Shown here: positions 23,017 through 29,473 of the stretch, in pieces
Position numbering within the stretch: the stretch's first letter is position 1
How the letters are laid out: every line of letters starts with the position of its first letter
Source: Castellaniella sp049673105
GTDB lineage: Bacteria; Pseudomonadota; Gammaproteobacteria; Burkholderiales; Burkholderiaceae_B
Assembly: GCF_049673105.1 (NCBI RefSeq)
Contig: NZ_JBATXG010000027.1
Location: 1 to 30,898, forward strand
Reading direction: 5' to 3'
Length of the DNA stretch: 30,898 nucleotides
Translations under genes and position numbers: made by a program
Notes under the pieces: generated by a model
What the model was told of the DNA's origin: nothing
What the model saw: the letters and a program-made list of their open reading frames with translations, nothing else
Database searches by the model: none

Positions 23017-24120
23017 GTGGGTTCTTTATCCATCCGCAATGTACGCAAGATCTATCACGGCAACGAAATCCTGAAAGGCATCGATCTGGATGTCCAGGAT
23101 GGGGAATTCCTGATTCTGGTGGGACCGTCGGGCTGCGGAAAATCGACGCTGCTGTCCATGATCGCAGGGTTGGACCCGGTCGACGAGGGCGACATCCTGA
23201 TCGGTGGGCGGCGGGTCAATGACCTGAACCCCAAGGACCGGGACATCGCCATGATGTTCCAATCCTATGCGCTCTACCCCAATATGTCGGTGGCCCGCAA
23301 TATTTCCTTCGGTCTGGAAATTCGCAAGGTGCCGCGCGCTGAACGCGAGCGCATCGTCCTGGACGTCGCGCGGATTCTGCAGATCGATCACCTGCTGGAT
23401 CGCCGTCCCTCTCAGCTATCGGGCGGGCAGCGGCAGCGCGTTGCCATGGGCCGCGCCATTGCTCGCGCGCCCAGCCTGTTCCTGTTTGACGAACCGCTGT
23501 CCAATCTGGATGCCCGCTTGCGCATCGAGATGCGGCTTGAAATCAAGCGTCTGCATCAGCGCATGGGGACCACGATCGTGTATGTGACGCACGACCAGAT
23601 CGAGGCCATGACCCTGGGCGATAAAATTGCGGTCATGAAAGGCGGCGAAGTCCAGCAGTTCGGTACGCCGCAGGATATCTACGACAATCCCGCCAACCGC
23701 TTTGTGGCGGAATTCATGGGTTCTCCGACGATGAATCTGATTGATACCCGGATCGAGGCGCAGGACGGGACACTGGGCGTGCGGCTGGAAGCCGCCGATA
23801 GCCATTACTGGATGCCGGTGGCGCCCTCGGTGCAGGATCGGCTGGCGTCGCGGGCGGGCCAGCCTGTCTTGTTGGGTATCCGACCGGAACAGATCACCCA
23901 TGCGCGTCATGACGACCCGCTGTCGGTGGCGCGTCTGCCGGTCATGCTGACCGAACCCACAGGCCCCGACACCATGGTTCTGGTGTCGCTCAATGGCGGG
24001 GACGTCACGTGTCGGGTGCATCCGGATCACGCCGTATCGCCGGGCGCGTCCATGGCTTTGCAGTTTGATCTGTCCAAGGCCGTGTATTTTGATCAGGCCA
24101 GCGGCTTGCGCGTGGCATGA
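23017..24120 (+). CDS. gtsD: Glucose ABC transporter ATP-binding protein (GtsD-like, MalK class)
   Basis: ATPase of 367 residues with the extra C-terminal regulatory (TOBE/OB) domain of the MalK class. The start is GTG at 23017 with GGGAGA at 23005-23010 before it. Seen: Walker A GPSGCGKST at 36-44, Q-loop MMFQSYALYPNMSV, signature LSGGQRQR, Walker B LFLFDEPLSNLDARLR, switch His in YVTHDQIEAMTLGDKIAVM, then FMGSPTMNL and LLGIRPEQIT of the regulatory domain. Its stop overlaps the ATG of the glucokinase-RpiR fusion by four bases. MalK-class ATPases often serve several importers, so it could in principle be shared, but the operon gives it a dedicated channel. Confidence 0.95.
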   Translation: MGSLSIRNVRKIYHGNEILKGIDLDVQDGEFLILVGPSGCGKSTLLSMIAGLDPVDEGDILIGGRRVNDLNPKDRDIAMMFQSYALYPNMSVARNISFGLEIRKVPRAERERIVLDVARILQIDHLLDRRPSQLSGGQRQRVAMGRAIARAPSLFLFDEPLSNLDARLRIEMRLEIKRLHQRMGTTIVYVTHDQIEAMTLGDKIAVMKGGEVQQFGTPQDIYDNPANRFVAEFMGSPTMNLIDTRIEAQDGTLGVRLEAADSHYWMPVAPSVQDRLASRAGQPVLLGIRPEQITHARHDDPLSVARLPVMLTEPTGPDTMVLVSLNGGDVTCRVHPDHAVSPGASMALQFDLSKAVYFDQASGLRVA

Positions 24121-25967
24121 GTCTGCGGGATCAAGAGTCTGTCGCATCGCCGGAATCCGAGACGCCTCATCCCGGCGGGGTGCGGCTGTTGGCCGATATC
24201 GGGGTGACGCATGCGCGTTTCGCCCTGGAATCCGCGCCTTGGAAGCTAGAGCAAAGCGCTACCTTGAATTGCCGGGATCACGACAGCCTGCTGGCGGTGG
24301 TGGCGGCCTATCTGGATGGCATCCAGGGCGACCGGCCTCGTCATGCGGTCATCGCCATCGCCAATCCGGTACAGGGCGACGAGGTCCGCATGACCAATCG
24401 CGACTGGCGGTTTTCCATCGAGGCCACCCGCCGGGCGCTGGGCCTGGACATCCTGCTGGTGGTCAATGATTTCACGGCGATGGCCATGTCCCTGCCTCGC
24501 CTGGGGCGGGCCGACAGACTGCGGATCGGGCCGGGCGGCGACGAACCCCAGCCAGGCGTCATCGGGCTGATCGGCCCAGGGTCCGGCTTGGGGGTGTCGG
24601 GCCTGATTCCGGCTGCCGATCATTGGGTGACGCTGGGCAGCGAAGGCGGTCACGTCAGCTTTGCGCCGAATAATCCGCGCGAGCTGCAGATCCTGCAGCA
24701 TGCCTGGACCCTGTTTGGCCGCGTCTCGGCGGAACGCCTGCTGTCCGGGCCGGGCTTGGAACTGATCTGGCAGGTGCTGGCCGGGCGGACGGCAGGATCC
24801 GCAGCCCCTCCCAGTGCCGCCGACATTGTCGCCCAGGCGCTGGCGGGTAATGCGCTAGCTCTCGATGTCGTGGATACGTTCTGCGGGATGCTGGGCTCGG
24901 CTGCCGCCGATCTGGCGCTGACGCTGGGCGCATCCGGCGGCATCTACATCGGCGGGGGGCTGGTCCCGCAGCTGGGCAAACGGCTGGCCCAATCGCCGTT
25001 TCGCGAGCGTTTCGAGGACAAGGGGCGCTTCAGCGCCTACGTGCAGCAGATCCCGACGTACCTCGTGCTCAGCCAGGATCTCAGCCTGAAAGGCGTGTCG
25101 GCCATCCTGGATCAGCAGCTGCGCCTGCAGCGCGGCGATGCGGTGCTGCTAGACCGGGTCAGAGGAGCGCTGCCGGGGATGAGTCCCGCCGGCAAGCGGG
25201 TTGCCCAGCTGTTGCTGGCGCAGCCGCATGGCTTTGTGCAGGATCCAATCGCGACGATCGCGCGCAATGCGGGGGTCAGCCAGCCGACCGTGATCCGTTT
25301 CTGCCGCGCACTGGGTTTTCCCGGCTTGCTGGATTTCAAACGCAAGCTCGCATCCGGCCTGAGCAGTTCCATTCCCCTGCAGCACAGCCAGGTCAAAGTC
25401 GGTGACCGGATGCCTGATTTGTCGGCCAAAGTGCTGGACAACACGGCGTCGGCGATTCTGCGCCTGCGTGATGCGGTGGATGCGCGGGCCGTGAGTCACG
25501 CCATCCGTTTGCTGCGGGCCGCCAGTCGCATCGAGATCTTTGGCGCGGATGGCGCCGGGATGGTGGGCCTGGATGGGCAGGACAAATTCTTGCGCCTGGG
25601 CATGCCCGCCGCGATTTATCCCAGCGCCCGGCTGGAACAGGCCGCCGCCCGATCCCTGAGTCCGCAGGCGGTGGTCGTGGCCATTTCAGAAACCGGCACG
25701 CAACCGGATCTGTTGCGTGCCGTGGATCTGGCGCGCGGCTGCGGGGCGCCAGTGATCGCCATCACTCAAGCGGATTCGCCGTTGGCGCAAAGCGCAACCG
25801 TCTGCCTGGCGGTGGATGCTGTGGAAAACGATATCGCGCAGCTGTCCATGGTGTCGCGTATTTTGCAGCTGCTCATGCTGGACGTGATGGCCGTGGGGGT
25901 GACGGTGGCGGCGCACCGGGCGGATGCAGGGGCTACGCCACCAAAACGGGCGGCGCATCCTGGTTAA
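24117..25967 (+). CDS. Glucokinase-like/RpiR fusion with altered phosphate loop: probable glucose-sensing regulator
   Basis: Fusion of 616 residues: Glk-like domain (about 22-335), then an RpiR helix-turn-helix (about 379-401, NAGVSQPTVIRFCRALGF) and a SIS domain (about 470-600). Such bifunctional proteins are known in Burkholderia, where I recall an intact DVGGTNARF loop. Here the loop reads DIGVTHARF (27-35), changing the GGTN core to GVTH. The glucose-side positions remain: Asn117-Asp118 (NDFTA), EGGH 176-179 and SAER with Glu206. In the SIS domain the effector motif GxGxSG has become GADGAG (476-481, Ser to Ala), and ISxSGRxRE has become ISETGTQPD. The helix-turn-helix looks intact and resembles that of the stand-alone HexR. 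This suggests a DNA-binding protein that senses glucose but phosphorylates it poorly or not at all; weak kinase activity cannot be excluded. It is coupled to gtsD by an ATGA overlap, and its TAA stop lies inside the ispF -10. Confidence 0.85.
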   Translation: MSLRDQESVASPESETPHPGGVRLLADIGVTHARFALESAPWKLEQSATLNCRDHDSLLAVVAAYLDGIQGDRPRHAVIAIANPVQGDEVRMTNRDWRFSIEATRRALGLDILLVVNDFTAMAMSLPRLGRADRLRIGPGGDEPQPGVIGLIGPGSGLGVSGLIPAADHWVTLGSEGGHVSFAPNNPRELQILQHAWTLFGRVSAERLLSGPGLELIWQVLAGRTAGSAAPPSAADIVAQALAGNALALDVVDTFCGMLGSAAADLALTLGASGGIYIGGGLVPQLGKRLAQSPFRERFEDKGRFSAYVQQIPTYLVLSQDLSLKGVSAILDQQLRLQRGDAVLLDRVRGALPGMSPAGKRVAQLLLAQPHGFVQDPIATIARNAGVSQPTVIRFCRALGFPGLLDFKRKLASGLSSSIPLQHSQVKVGDRMPDLSAKVLDNTASAILRLRDAVDARAVSHAIRLLRAASRIEIFGADGAGMVGLDGQDKFLRLGMPAAIYPSARLEQAAARSLSPQAVVVAISETGTQPDLLRAVDLARGCGAPVIAITQADSPLAQSATVCLAVDAVENDIAQLSMVSRILQLLMLDVMAVGVTVAAHRADAGATPPKRAAHPG

Positions 25968-25970
25968 AAT
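25965..25970 (+). promoter_or_regulatory. Likely -10 element of ispF, overlapping the upstream stop codon
   Basis: TAAAAT; its first three bases are the stop codon of the glucokinase-RpiR fusion. It lies 28 bases before the ispF ATG and is followed by a modest CGGAG ribosome-binding site (25988-25992). Confidence 0.45.
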
Positions 25971-25998
25971 CGCCTCTTGACGTGTAGCGGAGACGACA

Positions 25999-26487
25999 AT
26001 GACACATCGCTTTCCCTTTCGGGTGGGGCAGGGGCATGATCTGCATGCGCTGGTGGCAGGCAGGCCTTTGATCATCGGCGGCGTGACGATACCCTATGAC
26101 CGCGGGCTGGCCGGCCATTCGGATGCCGACGTGCTGCTGCATGCCATCACGGATGCCGTGCTGGGGGCCGCCGGTTTGGGGGACATTGGCCGTCACTTTT
26201 CCGATCAAGACCCGCGTTGGGCGGGGGCTGACAGCCGCCTGTTCCTGCGCGAAGCCGCCCGCCTGGCCCGCGAGGCCGGGTGGGACGTGGTCAATGTGGA
26301 TGCCACCGTCCATGCCCAGGCGCCCAAAATCGGTCCGCATGCGCCGGCCATGGCGGCCTGCATTGCGCGGGATCTAGGGATCGCGGCCGAACAGGTCAAC
26401 ATCAAGGCCAAGACCAACGAAGGCCTGGGCCATCTGGGGCGCGGGGAAGGCATCGCCGCCAGCGCGGTGGTGTTGCTGGCGGCCTAA
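25999..26487 (+). CDS. ispF: 2-C-methyl-D-erythritol 2,4-cyclodiphosphate synthase
   Basis: MEP-pathway cyclase, 162 residues, acting as a trimer with one zinc per active site. Seen: RVGQGHDLHAL with the first zinc ligands (Asp13 and His15), GHSDADVLLHAITDA carrying the third zinc His, IGRHFSDQDPRW, and the C-terminal IKAKTNEGLGHLGRGEGIAASAV, all at usual positions. The gene is normally adjacent to ispD. Here it is separated from it by edd, the zwf operon and the gts operon, and has its own TAAAAT promoter element. It faces the peroxiredoxin gene convergently. Confidence 0.97.
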   Translation: MTHRFPFRVGQGHDLHALVAGRPLIIGGVTIPYDRGLAGHSDADVLLHAITDAVLGAAGLGDIGRHFSDQDPRWAGADSRLFLREAARLAREAGWDVVNVDATVHAQAPKIGPHAPAMAACIARDLGIAAEQVNIKAKTNEGLGHLGRGEGIAASAVVLLAA

Positions 26488-26496
26488 GCATTTGTG

Positions 26497-26531
26497 CACG
26501 CCCCGACCCGGAAATCTGCGATCGGGGCATG
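26497..26531. terminator. Possible hairpin between convergent ispF and ahpC-like gene
   Basis: GCCCCGA (26500-26506) and TCGGGGC (26522-26528) pair perfectly, extended by a mismatch and two more pairs (26497-26498 with 26530-26531). The loop is long (15 bases) and no T-run follows, so function as a terminator is tentative, but it occupies the convergent gap. Confidence 0.4.
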
Positions 26532-26545
26532 GCGCGGTCGGGCCG

Positions 26546-27094
26546 CTACAGCGTACCGCCGCCGAGCGTGCGATTGCAGGCGCACAGTCCGTCGGTCAGC
26601 AGCGCATCCAGAATGCGCAGCGTTTCTTCCGGGCTGCGTCCTACCTTGAAGTTGTTCACCGAGACGTGCTGGATCAGATTGTCCGGATCGATGATGAAGG
26701 TGGCGCGCAGGGCCACACCTTCGGTTTTGTCGCGAATGCCCAACTGGTCGATCAGCGCCCCGGAGGTGTCGCCGAACTGATAATGGTTCAGTTTGCTGAG
26801 TTCCGGACTTTCGCGGCGCCATGCCAGCTTGACGTATTCATTGTCGGTCGATCCGCCCATCAGCACCGCATCGCGTTCTTCGAATGCATCTGCCAGCGCA
26901 TTGAAGCCGATGATTTCGGTTGGGCAGACCTGGGTGAAGTCTTTCGGGTAGAAGTAGATGACCTTCCATTTGCCGGGGAAGGATGATTCGGTGATGTCCT
27001 CGAAGGCTGAAACGCCGTTTTCCTCGTGCTGATTGAATCCGGGTTTGACGCCGGTGACGCGGAAGGCCTCGAGCTTGTCGCCTATGGTTTTCAT
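26546..27094 (-). CDS. ahpC: AhpC-type peroxiredoxin
   Basis: Thiol peroxidase of 182 residues reducing hydrogen peroxide and organic peroxides. Seen: the peroxidatic Cys57 in DFTQVCPTE, the downstream active-site Arg region (GVALRATFIIDP), and a C-terminal CxC pair, Cys171 and Cys173 (GLCACNRTL). This three-cysteine layout recalls the mycobacterial AhpC that is recycled by AhpD. No ahpD-like gene is next to it here. The start at 27094 is supported by AGGAG just upstream and by MKTIGDKL; a frame start at 27139 adds 15 residues without similarity. The stop of the upstream sensor kinase gene lies 46 bases away, so it may be co-transcribed with the two-component genes. It ends convergently with ispF. 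Confidence 0.92.
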   Translation of the reverse strand: MKTIGDKLEAFRVTGVKPGFNQHEENGVSAFEDITESSFPGKWKVIYFYPKDFTQVCPTEIIGFNALADAFEERDAVLMGGSTDNEYVKLAWRRESPELSKLNHYQFGDTSGALIDQLGIRDKTEGVALRATFIIDPDNLIQHVSVNNFKVGRSPEETLRILDALLTDGLCACNRTLGGGTL

Positions 27095-27140
27095 CGGGGC
27101 TCCTGAGTGAAAGGACGGCCAATGGGGCCGCCTTGCCATT

Positions 27141-28532
27141 CTACGCTATGGTTTTGTCGGCTGGCCGCGTCTTGGCCTTGGGGATTTCGATACGCGCCAG
27201 CAGACCCTGCGCAGGCTGGGAAATCAGTTGGAATTTGCCGCCCACCTGGCCCAGCAAGCGTTCGACGATGGACAAGCCCAGCCCGGCGCCGCTGACGCCG
27301 GTGCGGGCCGATTCGCCCCGGGCAAAGGGGCGCAGCAGCCGCTGGGTGTCGGCGTGCGGGATGCCGACCCCTTGGTCCTGGACCTCGATGCGCAGCAGAT
27401 TGCCGGTCTGATAGGCGCGCAGCGTGATGTGGGCGCGATCATCGCTGGTGCTGCGGCCATAGCGGCGCGCGTTTTCGATCAGGTTGCTGACGATGCGCTT
27501 CAGATCGTTGGCGCTGATCCGCGCCTGCAGACCCGCTTCGATACTGGCCTGCAGATTGCCGCCCAGGGATTCGGTATGGCTGCGTTCGCGTTCCAGCAGA
27601 TCCTTGAGCACCCGCGAGACATCGATGCCGGTTTCAGGGACCTGTCCCGCCGGGCGGGCGTATTCCATCAGCTGGCCGATACTGTGGTTGATCTGGGCCA
27701 GATCGTCGTCGATGGCTTGCCTGGCCTCGTCGCTCATGTGGCTCATTTCGATTTCCAGGCGAATCCGCGCCAAGGGGGTGCGCAGATCGTGCGAAATGCC
27801 TGCCAGCATGATTTCCCGGTCGGCCTCGTTCTGGCGCAGATCGCGGGCCATGCGATTGAACGCGATGTTCATGTCGCGGATTTCCATCGGCCCTTTTTCG
27901 AGCAGCGGGGTGGGGGTTTCCCCCCGCGCCAGTTGCTGGGCGACCTTTGCCAGCTGCGCCAGCGGATGATTGATGAATCGCACGCTGATGGCGGCCCCCA
28001 GCAGCGCCAACAGCAGGGATGCGGCGACCCAGCCCAGCCATTCGCGGCCCGTGGTCAGCCGCAGCTGATCGCGGTCGAATACCAGCCAGTACTGCATGTC
28101 GTCGATATGGAAGCTGATCCAGATGCCCGGCACCTGATTGACCGCCCACATCATGGACGTCTGCGACCCCAGGCGGTTGCGGATTTCAGATGAGACATTG
28201 TCCCAGTAGGTGGTGTGCGGCAGGGGTTCCAGCACGTCCGTGGGGTCTCTGGGCTGGACGCGCAGGCTTTCTTTGGTGGCCAGGTCCAGCAGCAGGGCCG
28301 GGCGTACCTCTGTCGGCGCGTAGACCAGGGCCGAGCGCGTGATGCTGACCGTGGTCGCAATGCGCTGGGCCAGTTGCATGGCCCTGGGGCCTTCTTCGAT
28401 ATTGAAGACGATCTGCAGCCAGGCACCCAGGCTGATCATCATCAGCAGGGCGATCAGCAGAAAGGATCGGGTGAACAACCCCAGGCGCAGCCGGGGCAGG
28501 ATGGTGCGCCAAAGCCGTGTGATGAGCGTCAT
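27141..28532 (-). CDS. Sensor histidine kinase, EnvZ/RisS type
   Basis: Inner-membrane histidine kinase of 463 residues. Seen: transmembrane span 1 (about 22-44), a periplasmic domain of some 120 residues, span 2 (about 166-187), HAMP linker (about 182-235, FINHPLAQLAKVAQQLARGE), H-box AGISHDLRTPLARIRLE with phosphoacceptor His248, N-box NLIENARRYG, G1 DQGVGIP and G2 GAGLGLSIVERLL. The HDLRTPLARIR box is the EnvZ subfamily form. Bordetella RisS is the nearest named relative by family and context, but orthology is inferred. It follows the response-regulator gene after a 48-base gap that contains a perfect 10-base-pair hairpin. No good ribosome-binding site lies directly before the ATG. Confidence 0.93.
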   Translation of the reverse strand: MTLITRLWRTILPRLRLGLFTRSFLLIALLMMISLGAWLQIVFNIEEGPRAMQLAQRIATTVSITRSALVYAPTEVRPALLLDLATKESLRVQPRDPTDVLEPLPHTTYWDNVSSEIRNRLGSQTSMMWAVNQVPGIWISFHIDDMQYWLVFDRDQLRLTTGREWLGWVAASLLLALLGAAISVRFINHPLAQLAKVAQQLARGETPTPLLEKGPMEIRDMNIAFNRMARDLRQNEADREIMLAGISHDLRTPLARIRLEIEMSHMSDEARQAIDDDLAQINHSIGQLMEYARPAGQVPETGIDVSRVLKDLLERERSHTESLGGNLQASIEAGLQARISANDLKRIVSNLIENARRYGRSTSDDRAHITLRAYQTGNLLRIEVQDQGVGIPHADTQRLLRPFARGESARTGVSGAGLGLSIVERLLGQVGGKFQLISQPAQGLLARIEIPKAKTRPADKTIA

Positions 28533-28545
28533 GACAGGAAACAGA

Positions 28546-28570
28546 GCCTGCGAGGGCGGGCCTCGCAGGC
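28546..28570 (-). other. Perfect hairpin between the response-regulator and kinase genes
   Basis: GCCTGCGAGG (28546-28555) and CCTCGCAGGC (28561-28570) form a perfect 10-base-pair stem with a 5-base loop, in the 48-base gap between the two coding regions. On the minus strand it is followed by TCTGTTTCC, a weak T-rich stretch. It could be an attenuator or an RNA-stability element setting the ratio of regulator to kinase. Confidence 0.55.
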
Positions 28571-28580
28571 GATGAGGCGA

Positions 28581-29315
28581 TTATTGACCGCCGTCGGGGA
28601 CGAAGACATAGCCCAGTCCCCAGACCGTCTGGATGAAGACCGGTTTGGAGGGGTTGGGCTCGATGAGTTTGCGCAGGCGCGAAATCTGCACGTCCAGACT
28701 GCGGTCAAAGGCTTCGTATTCGCGGCCCCTGGCCAGTTCCATGAGTTTGTCGCGCGACAGGGGGACTTTGGGGTGGCGGGCGAAGACCTTCAGCACGGAA
28801 AATTCGCCGGTGGTGATGGGGACGGATTCGCCGCTTTTCATCAATGTCCGGGTGGACAGATTCAGCACGTAGGGGCCGAACTCGACGGATTCGTTTTCCT
28901 GGCTGGGCGCGCCGGGGTGTTCTTCGGTCCCGCGGCGGCGCAGGATCGCGTTGACGCGGGCCAGCAGTTCGCGGGGGTTGAAGGGTTTGGTCAGGTAGTC
29001 GTCGGCCCCCATTTCCAGGCCGACGATCCGGTCGATTTCCTCGGCCTTGGCAGTCAGCATGATGATGGGTGTATTGTCATGGTTGCCGCGCAGGCGCCGG
29101 CAGATCGACAGACCGTCTTCCCCAGGCAGCATCAGGTCGAGGACCAACAGGTCGAAGTGTTCCCGTTGCCAGAGCTTGGCCATTTCCTTGGCGTCTTCGG
29201 CGACGTAGACGTTGAACCCCTGTTCGGACAGATAACGCCGCAGCAGGTCGCGCAGACGGGGATCGTCGTCGACGATCAGGATCTTGCGTGTGAGGGTCTG
29301 GTTATGTGTGTTCAT
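28581..29315 (-). CDS. Response regulator, OmpR/RisA type
   Basis: DNA-binding response regulator of 244 residues. Seen: receiver domain with acidic pocket VDDDPR, phosphoacceptor Asp60 (LLVLDLMLPGEDG), Thr88 (MLTAK) and Lys110 (YLTKPFNPREL), then a winged-helix domain (about 145-240) with TTGEFSVLKVFARHPKVPLSRDKL, RSLDVQISRLRKLIE and VWGLGYVF. This is the OmpR subfamily, and the partner kinase is encoded just downstream. In Bordetella the corresponding pair is RisA/RisS; that correspondence is inferred. It is read divergently from tsaB-rimI, with 158 bases between them. Confidence 0.95.
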   Translation of the reverse strand: MNTHNQTLTRKILIVDDDPRLRDLLRRYLSEQGFNVYVAEDAKEMAKLWQREHFDLLVLDLMLPGEDGLSICRRLRGNHDNTPIIMLTAKAEEIDRIVGLEMGADDYLTKPFNPRELLARVNAILRRRGTEEHPGAPSQENESVEFGPYVLNLSTRTLMKSGESVPITTGEFSVLKVFARHPKVPLSRDKLMELARGREYEAFDRSLDVQISRLRKLIEPNPSKPVFIQTVWGLGYVFVPDGGQ

Positions 29316-29351
29316 GAGGAAAATGTAACAGGGTCGGGAAAGCAGTGCCAG

Positions 29352-29381
29352 CGCTTATCACAAGAAATTACACAATAAGCG
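29352..29381. promoter_or_regulatory. Inverted repeat upstream of the OmpR-type regulator gene
   Basis: CGCTTAT (29352-29358) and ATAAGCG (29375-29381), 16 bases apart, in an AT-rich patch about 37 bases upstream of the regulator ATG. It could be an operator or a small cruciform. Nothing else recognisable was seen in 29316-29458. Confidence 0.3.
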
Positions 29382-29458
29382 TTTGGTTGTCATGTGGGGT
29401 GCGCCGCCGGCTGGAAACAGAGCCGCACTGCCGGATTCAGCGAGAAACGCTCCTCCAT

Positions 29459-29464
29459 TAAAAT
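29459..29464 (+). promoter_or_regulatory. Likely -10 element of tsaB-rimI (leaderless architecture)
   Basis: TAAAAT ends nine bases before the ATG at 29474, with no Shine-Dalgarno in between. This is the same spacing as seen for hexR and close to that of ispD. Confidence 0.5.
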
Positions 29465-29473
29465 AGCATCGCC

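Noticed and set aside
24117..25967. The glucokinase-RpiR fusion as an assembly error or frameshift joining two genes
   Set aside because: The frame is continuous, the join (SAILDQQLRLQRGDAVLLDRVRG) matches the linker style of known Glk-RpiR fusions, and no second start or ribosome-binding site is visible at the boundary.
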